Source: CAMUQR01 sp963539845
GTDB taxonomy: Bacteria > Patescibacteriota > Saccharimonadia > Saccharimonadales > Saccharimonadaceae
Assembly (NCBI GenBank): GCA_963539845.1
Contig: CAUTML010000002.1
Location: 1 to 64,000, forward strand
Length of the DNA: 64,000 nucleotides
Direction: 5' to 3'
A model generated the notes under the pieces. It ran no database searches. It had not been told where the DNA came from and was given only the letters and a program-made list of their open reading frames with translations. The first letter of the stretch is position 1. Each line of letters starts with the position of its first letter. A program made the translations under genes and the position numbers. Of the stretch, positions 1 through 10,262 are shown in pieces.

Positions 1-492
<492 letters not shown>

Positions 493-603
493 AAATAAAA
501 TGTTTTAAAAACATTGTAAACATATAGACTGACGATGTAATTGCACAAGTAAATTGTTAATGTTTCTCCCTATTTGCGTTCCACAAACAAAAGACTGATT
601 TAG

Positions 604-632
604 ATTCTACACCATTTGCAAATTAAAGTCAA
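604..632 (-). promoter_or_regulatory. Promoter of the 16S rRNA gene
   Basis: On the minus strand TTGACT (632-627) and TAGAAT (609-604) are separated by exactly 17 bases, a near-consensus vegetative promoter. Transcription would begin near base 597, leaving a leader of about 105 bases before mature 16S. The leader is AT-rich and I see no clear boxA-like antitermination site in it. Confidence 0.75.
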
Positions 633-665
633 GACTTTTTTAAAAGATTTTTTGCTATTTTAAAC

Positions 666-703
666 AAAATCCGCCATTTTTAGCTAAAAACAGCGGATTT
701 TAC
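666..703 (-). terminator. Terminator after gyrA
   Basis: On the minus strand a stem of AAAATCCGC and GCGGATTTT closes a loop of about 20 bases and is followed by a T-rich stretch. It lies about 30 bases beyond the gyrA stop and separates the gyrase transcript from the rRNA promoter. Confidence 0.7.
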
Positions 704-732
704 GATTTTTAAGTGGTTTTATCTAGATAATA

Positions 733-3249
733 TCAATCTTCGTCTTTAATTTCGGCGTCTTCCTTCATCAAAAGCCCGACCGAAGCCACGGCATCACCAT
801 CATTTAGGCGCATAATTCGCACGCCTTGAGTAGTTCGACCCAGTGACGGGACGTCGTTAATGCCGACTCGGATCGTCTGACCTTTTTCAGAGATAATCAG
901 CAATTCTTCAGCGTCATCACAAACTGTTCGAGCAGTGATGATTGGGCCAGTTTTGGCAGTTACAGTCGCCGCTTTGATGCCGACCCCACCCCGCTTATGC
1001 GAAGCGAATAGGTTAATGTTGGTCATTTTACCGTAGCCATTTTTACTAATGACTAGGATTTTTTTGGAAGCGTCAGAGATAACGTCCATACCCACCACCC
1101 AATCGTTTGGACGGAGACGGACACCCCGCACACCGCGCGCTGAACGGCCCATTGGACGAATGTCATTTTCATCAAAGCGCACTGCCTGACCAGCCGAAGT
1201 CGATAAAATTAGCTCATCGTTACCACTAGTGCGTCGAATATAACGCAGTTCATCACCATCATCCAGAGTAATTGAGATCAAACCATTAGTGCGAATATTA
1301 GCGTATTTATCAATTGATGTTTTTTTAACAACACCCTTGGTAGTGGCCATAAATAGATAGCCGTTTTCACTTTCGTTACGTGGCGAATGAATGATCGAGG
1401 TAATCTTTTCCTCTGGTTGTAACTGTAGCAAGTTAACCGCGGCCACACCTTTGGCCGTCAGGCTAGCTGATGGCACCTCGTAAGCTTTCAAACGGAAAAC
1501 TCGACCTCTGTTAGTAAAAAACAACAGATAATCATGAGTACTTGCCGGCACCAGACGATCAATGACGTCTTGTTCTTTAGTGGTGATACCTCGTTTACCC
1601 TTACCACCGCGGTTTTGGCGACGATAATCGCTCATCAGAGTGCGCTTAATGTAATTCTCGCTAGTCAAGATAATCACCGATTGTTCTTCCGGAATCAATT
1701 CCTCATCACTAAATTTACCTAGTTCGTGGTTGATAATTTGCGAACGACGCTCATCACCATATTTTTCCTTGATTTCTAGCAATTCTTGTTTAATAATGCG
1801 CAAAATTTCGTTCTCATCAGCTAAAATTCGCTCTAATTCACCGATTAGCTTCAAAAGTTCAGCCAATTCGTCCTCAATCGCCTGACGATTCAGAGCGTTC
1901 AGACGACGAAGTTGCATCGCCATAATGGCTCGAGCTTGAATCTGCGACAATTCAAACTTCGCAATCAAGTTAGCTTCGGTTTCCTCGTCGTTTTTGGAAG
2001 CGCGGATAGTTTTGATGACTTCATCGATGTGATCAAGGGCGATTTTTAACCCCTCTAAGATGTGCGCCCGATCTTTGGCTTTTTGCAATTCAAACTCAGT
2101 TCGGCGACGCACTACTTTTTGACGGTGTTTAATGAACTCATTCAGAATATCCACCAAACCAAGCACACGTGGCTGCAAACCGTCAACCAACGCCAACATA
2201 TTATAGTGAAACGCCGTTTGTAGTTGAGTCATTTTGTAGAGCTGATTCAAGACTTTTTTCGGATAAGCATCTTTTTTAAGCTCAATTACCACTCGAACCA
2301 CCCCACGCGCACTTTCATCACGCAAGTCGCTAATAGTAGTTAATTTCTTCTCTTTAACCAGTTCAGCGATTTTTTCAATCAAAGAAGCCTTATTAACCAT
2401 ATACGGGATTTCGGTCACTACAATCTGATGACGACCGCGTTTGGTTTCCTCGATATTCGCCACTGCCCGCATTGTCACACTGCCTCGACCAGTCAAATAG
2501 GCTTGTTTCATCGGCGCCCCACCATAAACAATGGCTCCGGTTGGGAAATCCGGTCCTTTAATAAATTTCATCAAATCATCAACGGTCGATTCTGGCTTAT
2601 CAATTAGCGCCACTGTCGCATCTACCACCTCACCAAGGTTGTGGGTTGGAATACTGGTTGCCATACCGACGGCAATACCAACCTGACCATTGAGCAATAA
2701 GTTTGGTAATTTAGCAGGCAACACAATCGGTTCGCGTTCCGAACCGTCATAGTTATCACGAAAATCAACCGTGTTTTTATCGAGATCAACCAATAGTTCA
2801 CCACCGGCTTTACTCATGCGCGCCTCAGTATAACGCGAAGCCGCTGCCGGGTCGCCGTCCATTGAGCCGAAGTTGCCCTGCCCATCAACCAAGGTGTATC
2901 GCAAGTTCCAGTCCTGCGCCAAACGCACCATCGCATCATAAATTGCTGAATCACCGTGCGGGTGATATTTACCCATCACATCACCAGTGATACGGGCTGA
3001 CTTGGTGTATTTAGTGCCAAATCGCCAGCCATTACGCTCCATTGAGTATAGAATTCGACGATGGACGGGTTTTAGACCATCACGCACATCTGGCAAGGCA
3101 CGATCAACAATCACACTCATTGAATAACGTAGGAAACTATCTTCCATGACGTTTTCAAGAGTACGATTCTCCACTACTCGAGAGTGGGTTGGCTGATTAA
3201 TGTTTTCTGCTTCTGTTGACATTTTCTTATCCTCTTCCATATTAAACAT
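733..3249 (-). CDS. gyrA: DNA gyrase subunit A
   Basis: This 838-residue protein is the DNA breakage and rejoining subunit of DNA gyrase, which with GyrB introduces negative supercoils using ATP. The catalytic tyrosine sits in AASRYTEARMSK near residue 140. The quinolone-resistance region reads KYHPHGDSAIYDAMVRLAQ and carries the Ser and Asp of the drug-sensitive form. The GyrA box that defines gyrase rather than topoisomerase IV is present as QNRGGKGKRGI near residue 565, followed by six-bladed beta-pinwheel repeats. The ATG at 3249 overlaps the gyrB stop and has AGAGGA five bases upstream; an ATG at 3222 also has a good GAGGA site, so the start is uncertain by nine codons. The stop is TGA. 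gyrB and gyrA form one operon. Confidence 0.98.
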   Translation of the reverse strand: MFNMEEDKKMSTEAENINQPTHSRVVENRTLENVMEDSFLRYSMSVIVDRALPDVRDGLKPVHRRILYSMERNGWRFGTKYTKSARITGDVMGKYHPHGDSAIYDAMVRLAQDWNLRYTLVDGQGNFGSMDGDPAAASRYTEARMSKAGGELLVDLDKNTVDFRDNYDGSEREPIVLPAKLPNLLLNGQVGIAVGMATSIPTHNLGEVVDATVALIDKPESTVDDLMKFIKGPDFPTGAIVYGGAPMKQAYLTGRGSVTMRAVANIEETKRGRHQIVVTEIPYMVNKASLIEKIAELVKEKKLTTISDLRDESARGVVRVVIELKKDAYPKKVLNQLYKMTQLQTAFHYNMLALVDGLQPRVLGLVDILNEFIKHRQKVVRRRTEFELQKAKDRAHILEGLKIALDHIDEVIKTIRASKNDEETEANLIAKFELSQIQARAIMAMQLRRLNALNRQAIEDELAELLKLIGELERILADENEILRIIKQELLEIKEKYGDERRSQIINHELGKFSDEELIPEEQSVIILTSENYIKRTLMSDYRRQNRGGKGKRGITTKEQDVIDRLVPASTHDYLLFFTNRGRVFRLKAYEVPSASLTAKGVAAVNLLQLQPEEKITSIIHSPRNESENGYLFMATTKGVVKKTSIDKYANIRTNGLISITLDDGDELRYIRRTSGNDELILSTSAGQAVRFDENDIRPMGRSARGVRGVRLRPNDWVVGMDVISDASKKILVISKNGYGKMTNINLFASHKRGGVGIKAATVTAKTGPIITARTVCDDAEELLIISEKGQTIRVGINDVPSLGRTTQGVRIMRLNDGDAVASVGLLMKEDAEIKDED

Positions 3250-5218
3250 CCAAATCCTCTAGGTTGACGAATTTTGCACGATTTTGAATAAAATTTTTGC
3301 GCAATGAAGCTTCATCCCCCATTAATTTTGTAAAGATTGCGTCGGCTTTTTCGGCGTCTTCGACCGTCACCTGCACGAGGACACGATTTTCTGGATTCAT
3401 GGTTGTTTCCCAAAGCTGAGTTGCGTCCATTTCACCAAGACCCTTGTACCGCTGAAGCATGGTTACGCCAGCTTGTTTGTTACGATCATCATTTGAATCA
3501 ATCTGGGCGCCGTTAGCGATGCGCTTTTGGATTAAATCTTCAATAATTTGATCGCGTTCTTCATCACTATAGGCATAAAACTTGGTGTTTTTACCAGTAC
3601 GGATCAGATACAGAGGTGGTTTTGCTAAATAAATATGTCCCTGGTCAACCACTTCGCGCATATAACGGAAGAAAAAGGTCATCAACAATGTTGCAATGTG
3701 CGAACCGTCAACATCGGCATCGGTCATAATAATGATGCGATTATAGCGCAGACCCGAGATATCGAATTGCTCGCCAATCCCGACACCCATACCTTTAATT
3801 AAACTAACAATTTCGTTATTAGCCAACATTCGATCTAGTCGGGCTCGTTCGGTATTCAACACTTTACCGCGCAGTGGCAAAATAGCTTGGGTTTTGGAGT
3901 CGCGACCTGATTTTGCAGAACCACCAGCCGAGTCACCCTCGACGATGTATAGTTCACATTCCTCAGGGTTTTTGCTTGAACAATCTGACAATTTGCCAGG
4001 GAGATTAAGTCCGTCCAGCGCACCTTTTCGAATAACATTATCGCGTGCCGCTCGAGCCGCCTTGCGCGCCCGGGCCGCCATCAGTGATTTTGAGATCATT
4101 TTTTTAGCTGAAGCTGGATTTTCCTCAAGATAATACCCGAAGTATTCGGTCATCACCTGTTCAACATAGCCACGCACCTCAGGATTGCCGAGTTTGTTCT
4201 TGGTCTGGCCTTCAAATTGCGGATCAGGTAGCTTCACTAGCACCACCGCTGTTAAGCCTTCACGAATATCCTCACCGGTCAGACTTTCTTCTTTTTCTTT
4301 TAGCAAACCGTTCTTGCGAGCATAATCGTTGACGATACGAGTCATAGCCGATCGAAAACCGGTAATATGAGTACCGCCGTCAGGGTTTAAAACGTTATTA
4401 GCAAAAGCCTGAACATTCTCGAGAAAACTGTCGTTATATTGCAAAGCAATTTCCACGCCAGAATCTTCGACTTGACTTTCTGCATAAAAGATATCAGGCG
4501 TGATGGTTTCTTTGCCGCGATTTAAGTGCTTAACGTAGCTTTTGATACCGCCTTCGAAGTAAAAAGCTTGGCGATTACCAGTTTTTTCTTCCAAAACCGA
4601 CAATTTCGTGCCTTTAGTCAAATAAGCCTGATGGCGAATATATTTCACGACCCATTTATAATCTAACTCAATGGTTGAAAAAATGTCACCATCTGGGTAA
4701 AAAGTAATCGAGGTGCCAGTTTGATCAGTTTTGCCGACTTTTTTGATATCAGCTTGTGACACACCGCGTTCGAACTCTTGGACATACTCGTAGCCATCCT
4801 TAAATATTCGCGCAATCAAACGAGTCGATAAAGCATTAACTACGCTAGAACCAACACCGTGCAAACCAGATGATACTTTATAACCGCCTCCGCCGAATTT
4901 ACCACCAGCATGAAGCACCGTTAAAACAGTTTCCAAGGTTGATTTGCCAGTCTTCGGGTGTTTATCAATCGGAATACCGCGACCGTTATCGACAACATTA
5001 ACACCACCATCGGCCAACAAAGTAATTTTTACTTCAGTGGCATAACCAGCAATCACCTCGTCAATTGAGTTATCGGCGATTTCTTTAATCAGATGATGCA
5101 CCCCTTCATAACCCGTGCTTCCAATATACATTCCCGGACGTTTGCGGACTGCTTCCAAGCCTTCCAGCACCTGAATTTGGGAGCTATCATAGCTACTGCC
5201 TGCTTTTTGTTTGGTCAT
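3242..5218 (-). CDS. gyrB: DNA gyrase subunit B
   Basis: GyrB is the ATPase subunit of gyrase. The N-terminal GHKL ATP-binding domain shows the motifs EIADNSIDE, DNGRGIP and GLHGVG, followed by the transducer domain. The C-terminal TOPRIM domain carries EGDSAGGSAKSGRD, PLRGKVLN and the metal-binding DADVDGSHI. At 658 residues it is a typical short-form GyrB without the large insertion of some proteobacteria. A GAGGAG ribosome site lies just before the ATG, and a promoter with a short leader lies upstream. The 3' end overlaps the gyrA start by 8 bases, so translation of the two subunits is probably coupled. Confidence 0.98.
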   Translation of the reverse strand: MTKQKAGSSYDSSQIQVLEGLEAVRKRPGMYIGSTGYEGVHHLIKEIADNSIDEVIAGYATEVKITLLADGGVNVVDNGRGIPIDKHPKTGKSTLETVLTVLHAGGKFGGGGYKVSSGLHGVGSSVVNALSTRLIARIFKDGYEYVQEFERGVSQADIKKVGKTDQTGTSITFYPDGDIFSTIELDYKWVVKYIRHQAYLTKGTKLSVLEEKTGNRQAFYFEGGIKSYVKHLNRGKETITPDIFYAESQVEDSGVEIALQYNDSFLENVQAFANNVLNPDGGTHITGFRSAMTRIVNDYARKNGLLKEKEESLTGEDIREGLTAVVLVKLPDPQFEGQTKNKLGNPEVRGYVEQVMTEYFGYYLEENPASAKKMISKSLMAARARKAARAARDNVIRKGALDGLNLPGKLSDCSSKNPEECELYIVEGDSAGGSAKSGRDSKTQAILPLRGKVLNTERARLDRMLANNEIVSLIKGMGVGIGEQFDISGLRYNRIIIMTDADVDGSHIATLLMTFFFRYMREVVDQGHIYLAKPPLYLIRTGKNTKFYAYSDEERDQIIEDLIQKRIANGAQIDSNDDRNKQAGVTMLQRYKGLGEMDATQLWETTMNPENRVLVQVTVEDAEKADAIFTKLMGDEASLRKNFIQNRAKFVNLEDLDV

Positions 5219-5259
5219 TTCTCCTCACTTCCCAATATTTTGTTGAAAATTCAGTCTCT

Positions 5260-5288
5260 AGTATAAACCAAATTTAATAATTGCTCAA
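5260..5288 (-). promoter_or_regulatory. Promoter of gyrB-gyrA
   Basis: TTGAGC (5288-5283) and TATACT (5265-5260) on the minus strand are 17 bases apart. The leader to the gyrB start is about 40 bases. Its -35 hexamer overlaps that of the divergent promoter serving the gene at 5342, so the two may compete for RNA polymerase. Confidence 0.65.
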
Positions 5289-5309
5289 GCATCTTGCTCA
5301 GCTTATACT
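5281..5309 (+). promoter_or_regulatory. Divergent promoter for the surface-protein pair at 5342
   Basis: TTGCTC (5281-5286) and TATACT (5304-5309) are 17 bases apart on the plus strand. The -35 hexamers of this promoter and of the gyrB promoter share four bases. Confidence 0.55.
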
Positions 5310-5341
5310 GCTTATGGTAACATATCTTTGAGGATAATGAT

Positions 5342-6508
5342 ATGAATTTTAGAAGAATAGTCGCCCATTTAGCCTATAGTCCGACTGTCATTTGGCAGTT
5401 GGCAACTTATGATAGTAAGATCAAGCAAGATAAATCGCGCAATCTAAAAATCATTCTTTTTGCAATTATGAATTTGGTTATCGTTTCTATTGCCGTGTCA
5501 GTCAATAGTAACCATCAGTTATCACTAATCACTCCAGGTTTAAACACCAAACCGACTAGCACTAGCTTAACTAGTCATCCGATTATCGACAAAGAGTCTC
5601 AAATTAAGGATTTTACACAAAATAGTTTTTTTAACAACATCAATGATAATCCTGAGCTAGTCCAGATTTATAAATATTTTGGAATTGATAACTTATCAAC
5701 AACAAACATGAGCCTAGTTCAGTCCCCAAATACCTTATCAACCTGCGTTGAAATCAATCGTTCACCGATTAATAACCTTGGTAAAATCGATATCAGCTCT
5801 AAGCTGTCAGTTTATGCTCATAACTGTCAAAAACAATATTATGGCTTAGCAATTGCCGGCAAAACTACTGATGATTTTATAATTTTAAATAATGGTAATT
5901 TGCTTTTGAAAAATGTTGACAAAAAAACAACTTCAACTTTAACCTTTAATATAGATGTTGTAAATACAACAACGAATGCCAAATCCCCTCTTGTTATTGA
6001 TCCCGGACAATCCCTAAAGTATACCGTTCGCGCCACTAACACTTCTGCCAAGCCATTCAACGATGTTGTAAAAATTACTTTAAACGATATTTCAGAATAC
6101 GCCCAAGTTCTCAACAATTCGCTCAATAGCGACCAATCGATTTATTGGCGAATTGCCAATCTGCAACCGGGACAAAGCACTAATTATGACATTTACGTCA
6201 AAGCCCATCATCATTTTAGCAACCTGCCCTTAAATGCTAATTTTCCAACCAGCCACGATTGTCAGTTGAGCCTAGGCTTAGACAATGCTACTGTCACCAC
6301 TAAAGCCAATTGTAACTTGATTAAACAGGCCGAACTTTTTGCATACAAGCACCTAGCACCATCTCGCTACGATCATAAAATATTTATATCGCTATTGTTA
6401 TTCTTTTTGTTAATTATAATGTTTAAAATTCTGCACATCGCCCGCATTAATTTTGTGTCTAAAGAAATTCGAATTATTCGTCATAAAATCAACCAAGGAA
6501 TTATCTAA
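5342..6508 (+). CDS. Membrane-anchored extracellular protein with a DUF11-like domain
   Basis: I do not recognise this 388-residue protein as a whole. An uncleaved signal anchor lies at about residues 36-54 and a second membrane segment at about 345-368, followed by a basic tail. The roughly 290 residues between are rich in Asn, Thr and Ser and should lie outside the cell. The part around residues 210-290 reads like a DUF11/immunoglobulin-like beta-sandwich, with PGQSLKYTVRATNTS and LQPGQSTNYDIYVKA as its strand pattern. The start is set by GAGGATAATGAT before the ATG. The next gene begins in the stop codon (TAATG), so the two are co-translated. A surface structural or adhesion role is inference. 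Confidence 0.75.
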   Translation: MNFRRIVAHLAYSPTVIWQLATYDSKIKQDKSRNLKIILFAIMNLVIVSIAVSVNSNHQLSLITPGLNTKPTSTSLTSHPIIDKESQIKDFTQNSFFNNINDNPELVQIYKYFGIDNLSTTNMSLVQSPNTLSTCVEINRSPINNLGKIDISSKLSVYAHNCQKQYYGLAIAGKTTDDFIILNNGNLLLKNVDKKTTSTLTFNIDVVNTTTNAKSPLVIDPGQSLKYTVRATNTSAKPFNDVVKITLNDISEYAQVLNNSLNSDQSIYWRIANLQPGQSTNYDIYVKAHHHFSNLPLNANFPTSHDCQLSLGLDNATVTTKANCNLIKQAELFAYKHLAPSRYDHKIFISLLLFFLLIIMFKILHIARINFVSKEIRIIRHKINQGII

Positions 6509-6993
6509 TGTCTAAAAAATCAGATGTCATCAACAGTTTCATTCAAGCGAAAAAGAACAAAAAGAGTCGCAAACCCAGCAAAGCCCAAACCGTTAATCGG
6601 CTACTAGGGTCGCAAGTTCTTCATGCAAACCAAATTATCAAAACCAGCAAACTAAAAAACACTCAAACTAATAACTTAAGTCGTAACACCATCAATCATG
6701 GTTTTGTAAAAACTATTACAGAGATGCGCGAAAACTTGCCACGACCAGAACGGCAAGCCTCCAAGATTATTCATAACCGCGTTTTCGAGGTATTCTCTTT
6801 TATTATCAATGACTTATTACTAAATCCAACCGCCACTAGTCGGGCAATTATCGTATTTTTTGTATTAAATATTAGTTATTATTCAATATGTACATTTTAT
6901 AATCATTATTATAATCCGTTGGCTGTTCTAGTGTTATTAATCACCAGTTTTGTAATAGGTTTTGTAAGTCTATTTTTCAAAAAATCAAAATAG
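6508..6993 (+). CDS. Small basic protein with a C-terminal membrane hairpin
   Basis: This is an unrecognised protein of 161 residues. The first 110 residues are strongly basic and probably cytoplasmic, with many Lys, Arg, Asn and Gln. Two adjacent hydrophobic segments (about 112-130 and 136-156) form a membrane hairpin ending in FFKKSK. The ATG overlaps the previous stop by one base, which implies a shared function with the surface protein before it. It converges on the ATPase gene with only 8 bases between the two stops and no obvious terminator, so the transcripts probably overlap. Confidence 0.7.
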   Translation: MSKKSDVINSFIQAKKNKKSRKPSKAQTVNRLLGSQVLHANQIIKTSKLKNTQTNNLSRNTINHGFVKTITEMRENLPRPERQASKIIHNRVFEVFSFIINDLLLNPTATSRAIIVFFVLNISYYSICTFYNHYYNPLAVLVLLITSFVIGFVSLFFKKSK

Positions 6994-7001
6994 CCTTGAT
7001 C

Positions 7002-9827
7002 TTATTTAATACGTAAATCTAGCTCTTGATCGCTACCAGAATTGATTTTTAAGCTATTGTCGGACTGAGGAGCAGTTTGTGTCTCTGTTGTTTGATGTTG
7101 CGTTCCAGCGCTTGTATCATCGGTAAAATGACTAACTTTAGTTTTGATCTCACCGATCGGGTGTTTTTTTGTGGTGTTTGACGACTGATCAATACCAGCA
7201 GCCTCACCAGTTCCAGTCTGAAGCTGATTTTGTTCATTCTGGTTTTTAAGTTCGCGACGTTTTTTTAGCCAGCCATCCAAAAAACTGTCTTCTTGATCAA
7301 CAGATGAAGTATTAGTCAGTTGAGAATTAGACGACTCACCCGTCAAACCAGATACTGTTTGATTTAATTTTTGCGAGCCAACTGATAGGCGCTTAGCGAT
7401 TTCAATATCGATCATAGCTCGACTTTGGCCAAATCGAGCGGCCGACAATCGCTTAATCGCATCACGCACCGCTTCACTCGAATCCCCTACTGGCGGTAAT
7501 AAATTCATACTAAACGGACTCGATGGCGTGTTATTTATCATTACCGTGGTGATGGTTTGATAATTCGGTAACCGCGTCAAATCTTCAGCATTAAACACCG
7601 GCAGAAAGCGTTTTTCAAGAATTTGAGCATCAGTAATGCCGATGCGACCAGCAATAATTGTGCCAACGTTACCAATAATCGCCTCACGAATTTTTTCGGT
7701 TAATTGTGTCATAAACTGGTTAGCAACAATAAGGTTAAGTTTGTATTTACGAGCTTCCGACAGAATCGATTCAAAGCTCTCTGTTGCAAAATTTTGGAAC
7801 TCGTCAACATACAAGCAGAACTCCTTGCGTTCTGCTTCTGGCATATCAGCTCGACTCATGGCGGCTGCCTGAAATTTCATCACGAACATCATACCTAGTA
7901 ATTTTGAGTTTAATTCTCCAGTGCGACCTTTTGACAGATTAATCAATAAAATCTTGTTATTATCCATAATTTCGCGCATGTTAAAGCCTGATTTAGTTTG
8001 ACCAATGATATTGCGCATCATCTCATTTGATAAAAAAGCACCAAATTTCGACGCAAACCAACCTAAAATTTCGCCTTTAGCCGATTCTGGCATCATCGCC
8101 ATTTCTTTCAGCCAAAAATCGCGCACCGTCACATCAGTCACAAACTGCATTTTGTAATTCATGAAATCTGGATCGCTAAACATCTTTGGCACATCAATAA
8201 ACGACGAACCGTTCGGATCAGCCATTAAAGCCAAAGCCGCGTTACGAAACCAGGTTTCAAAACGTGGCCCCATAATGCCAGTATGACCCGGATCATACAG
8301 ACCATACAACATCTGAATACATTCTTGAATTAAGAAATCTTTTTGATCTTCGTTTTCAAATTCAAACAAGTTCAAGCCGATCGGATTCTCAACATCACTC
8401 GGGTTAAAATAAATCACATCTTCAACTCGATTGCGCGGAATCATTCCCAGTAATCGCTCAACTGAATCACCGTGCGGATCAACAAATGCAAAGCCTTTAC
8501 CATCCATAATATCTTGATAAGCCAAATTCTCTAGCAAACCCGATTTACCAGTGCCAGTTTGACCGATGAAATAAGTGTGACGCAAGCGATCTTTAGCGCT
8601 CAGGCGAATTGGCTTTTTGACCCCACGAAATTCGTTATAACCAAGAAGCAACCCGTCATCCACCAAATCTGTTGGGCCATCAACTTGTTTGGTGGCTTGC
8701 CGTTTAATCTGCGAGGTAGGAATGTCTTTTTGACTTGGTAAATGGAACAAAGTCGCCAATTCGACACTGTTGAGAATATTGTCTTTAATTTTTTGTGGAA
8801 AAAACCGCATAATATAAGCAGTTACCAGCCCATCAATGTCTTTTGACTGATTATATTTAAACCCGTTCAAATTAGCAGAATTAAGCAAGGCGAATGACGC
8901 AATGATATTCTGCAGAATCGACTGAGAACGAGACGAAGTTTCAGACGACACCACTACCCGAACCAAAGTTTCAAAGCCAGGATAGCGGATTTTATTTTCT
9001 ATAGCCTCAATTACCGCCCGATCGGCTTCATCTGGACCTTTGTAGTCGTCTTTTTGTTCAGACGACTGTGGTGGTTTCCACAACACTTCCAGAAGCTCCC
9101 CTGGTTTGTAGCCAATACCCACGCCTTTTGAGCTATTTTTTTTACCTTCTTTTATTGCTCTTGTTGTATTTATTGCAACATCAACCCATGACTCTTCAGC
9201 CGGTCGAATTAAAATCTGAATCGCCACTCCGTCGCCCTGCTTAGAAGCTGACAAGGCATTCAAGAGTGAGCGTGATACGTCTTGTTTTGATTCTTGATAA
9301 GTTAAAATTGGATAAGCCGATTCTTTACGTAAGGTAAATTCACCGCCACAGATTGAATCATAATTAGCCGATTCCTGAAAAATGTTTTTGCCGTCTACTT
9401 CTTCAATTCGAGCTGACGGATAAGCCGTTGATATAGCTTGTTTAATAATATCGATCAATGACATCGGCACTACGGCGTAATAATAAATCAGACCGTCTTT
9501 AGCGACAATCTCAAATGACAAGTGACGCTGACCAAATATCCGAGCCTTCAATCCGCTGTAAACCGTCGAAGCGATAATACTATACATCACCTGGGCTTGA
9601 GACAAGATTTCGTCGGTCAGATCGCGCTGATCACGGCTTGACCCGCCCGATTCCAAATCAGTACTGCTCGGCGGTAAATGAATATGCAAATGCACCATTT
9701 TTAAGCCACGTTCGTAATTTTTTGACTCTTGTAAGAATTTACGATATTGTAGCCACACCAAAGTTATCACACCAGCCCCGCCGGCTAGTATTAGCAATCC
9801 GTAAATTAGATACAAAAATTCTTCCAC
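7002..9827 (-). CDS. VirD4/TraD-like type IV secretion coupling ATPase
   Basis: The protein has 941 residues. One N-terminal membrane segment (about 5-25) is followed by a domain of about 350 residues and then a RecA-fold motor. The motor has a Walker A at GQTGTGKSGLLENLAYQ, FVDPHGDS, and a Walker B at CLYVDEFQNFATESF, with a later VANQFMTQL sensor-like motif. This order and these sequences match the FtsK/HerA superfamily branch of conjugation coupling proteins and archaeal HerA-like ATPases. The last 150 residues are low complexity and rich in Gln, Ser and Thr, probably disordered. No relaxase, VirB4 or pore genes occur in the window, so whether it exports or imports DNA cannot be told. Two small genes lie just upstream on the same strand. 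There is no strong ribosome site at the start. Confidence 0.85.
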   Translation of the reverse strand: MEEFLYLIYGLLILAGGAGVITLVWLQYRKFLQESKNYERGLKMVHLHIHLPPSSTDLESGGSSRDQRDLTDEILSQAQVMYSIIASTVYSGLKARIFGQRHLSFEIVAKDGLIYYYAVVPMSLIDIIKQAISTAYPSARIEEVDGKNIFQESANYDSICGGEFTLRKESAYPILTYQESKQDVSRSLLNALSASKQGDGVAIQILIRPAEESWVDVAINTTRAIKEGKKNSSKGVGIGYKPGELLEVLWKPPQSSEQKDDYKGPDEADRAVIEAIENKIRYPGFETLVRVVVSSETSSRSQSILQNIIASFALLNSANLNGFKYNQSKDIDGLVTAYIMRFFPQKIKDNILNSVELATLFHLPSQKDIPTSQIKRQATKQVDGPTDLVDDGLLLGYNEFRGVKKPIRLSAKDRLRHTYFIGQTGTGKSGLLENLAYQDIMDGKGFAFVDPHGDSVERLLGMIPRNRVEDVIYFNPSDVENPIGLNLFEFENEDQKDFLIQECIQMLYGLYDPGHTGIMGPRFETWFRNAALALMADPNGSSFIDVPKMFSDPDFMNYKMQFVTDVTVRDFWLKEMAMMPESAKGEILGWFASKFGAFLSNEMMRNIIGQTKSGFNMREIMDNNKILLINLSKGRTGELNSKLLGMMFVMKFQAAAMSRADMPEAERKEFCLYVDEFQNFATESFESILSEARKYKLNLIVANQFMTQLTEKIREAIIGNVGTIIAGRIGITDAQILEKRFLPVFNAEDLTRLPNYQTITTVMINNTPSSPFSMNLLPPVGDSSEAVRDAIKRLSAARFGQSRAMIDIEIAKRLSVGSQKLNQTVSGLTGESSNSQLTNTSSVDQEDSFLDGWLKKRRELKNQNEQNQLQTGTGEAAGIDQSSNTTKKHPIGEIKTKVSHFTDDTSAGTQHQTTETQTAPQSDNSLKINSGSDQELDLRIK

Positions 9828-9845
9828 CCGTCCCTCTTGTCTTGA

Positions 9846-10244
9846 TTATGAAACTTTACGCTTTTCCTGATAAATCTTACGAATTTCATTGATTTCGTCA
9901 TCACGACGATTCGGCTGATTTTTAGTCATCTCTAGTGTTTTTTTGACGTTAGACACCCAAGCCGACTCAATCAAATCACCATCTGACGCTTCTAAATGAT
10001 TAAAGCGCTCCACAGCGGTAATCGGCTGACGAACTACTGTGCTAGCAGGCACAGCTGACGAATGAGACTGCTGATTTGGTGCAATATGTGAGTCATTCTC
10101 GACGTTTGACCGAGTTAGTTGTTCATAGCTACGGTCTGGCACATTCAACGGCCGCTCCATTCCTTTAGTCTGCAAATTATCTACCTCATAATTAGTCGGC
10201 AGATTTGGCATTTGTTCGGGCTTGTTTAGATCAAAAGAATCCAT
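9846..10244 (-). CDS. Hypothetical hydrophilic protein upstream of the coupling ATPase
   Basis: The product is 132 residues, without membrane segments or a recognisable domain. The middle is rich in Asn, Gln and Ser, and the C-terminal third is charged and probably helical. I chose the ATG at 10244, not the TTG two codons earlier, because an extended -10 element (TGCTATAAT) ends exactly 7 bases before it, implying a leaderless mRNA. It ends 18 bases before the VirD4-like gene on the same strand, so it probably belongs to the same operon. An adaptor for the ATPase is possible but unsupported. Confidence 0.65.
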   Translation of the reverse strand: MDSFDLNKPEQMPNLPTNYEVDNLQTKGMERPLNVPDRSYEQLTRSNVENDSHIAPNQQSHSSAVPASTVVRQPITAVERFNHLEASDGDLIESAWVSNVKKTLEMTKNQPNRRDDEINEIRKIYQEKRKVS

Positions 10245-10262
10245 AACCAATATTATAGCATA

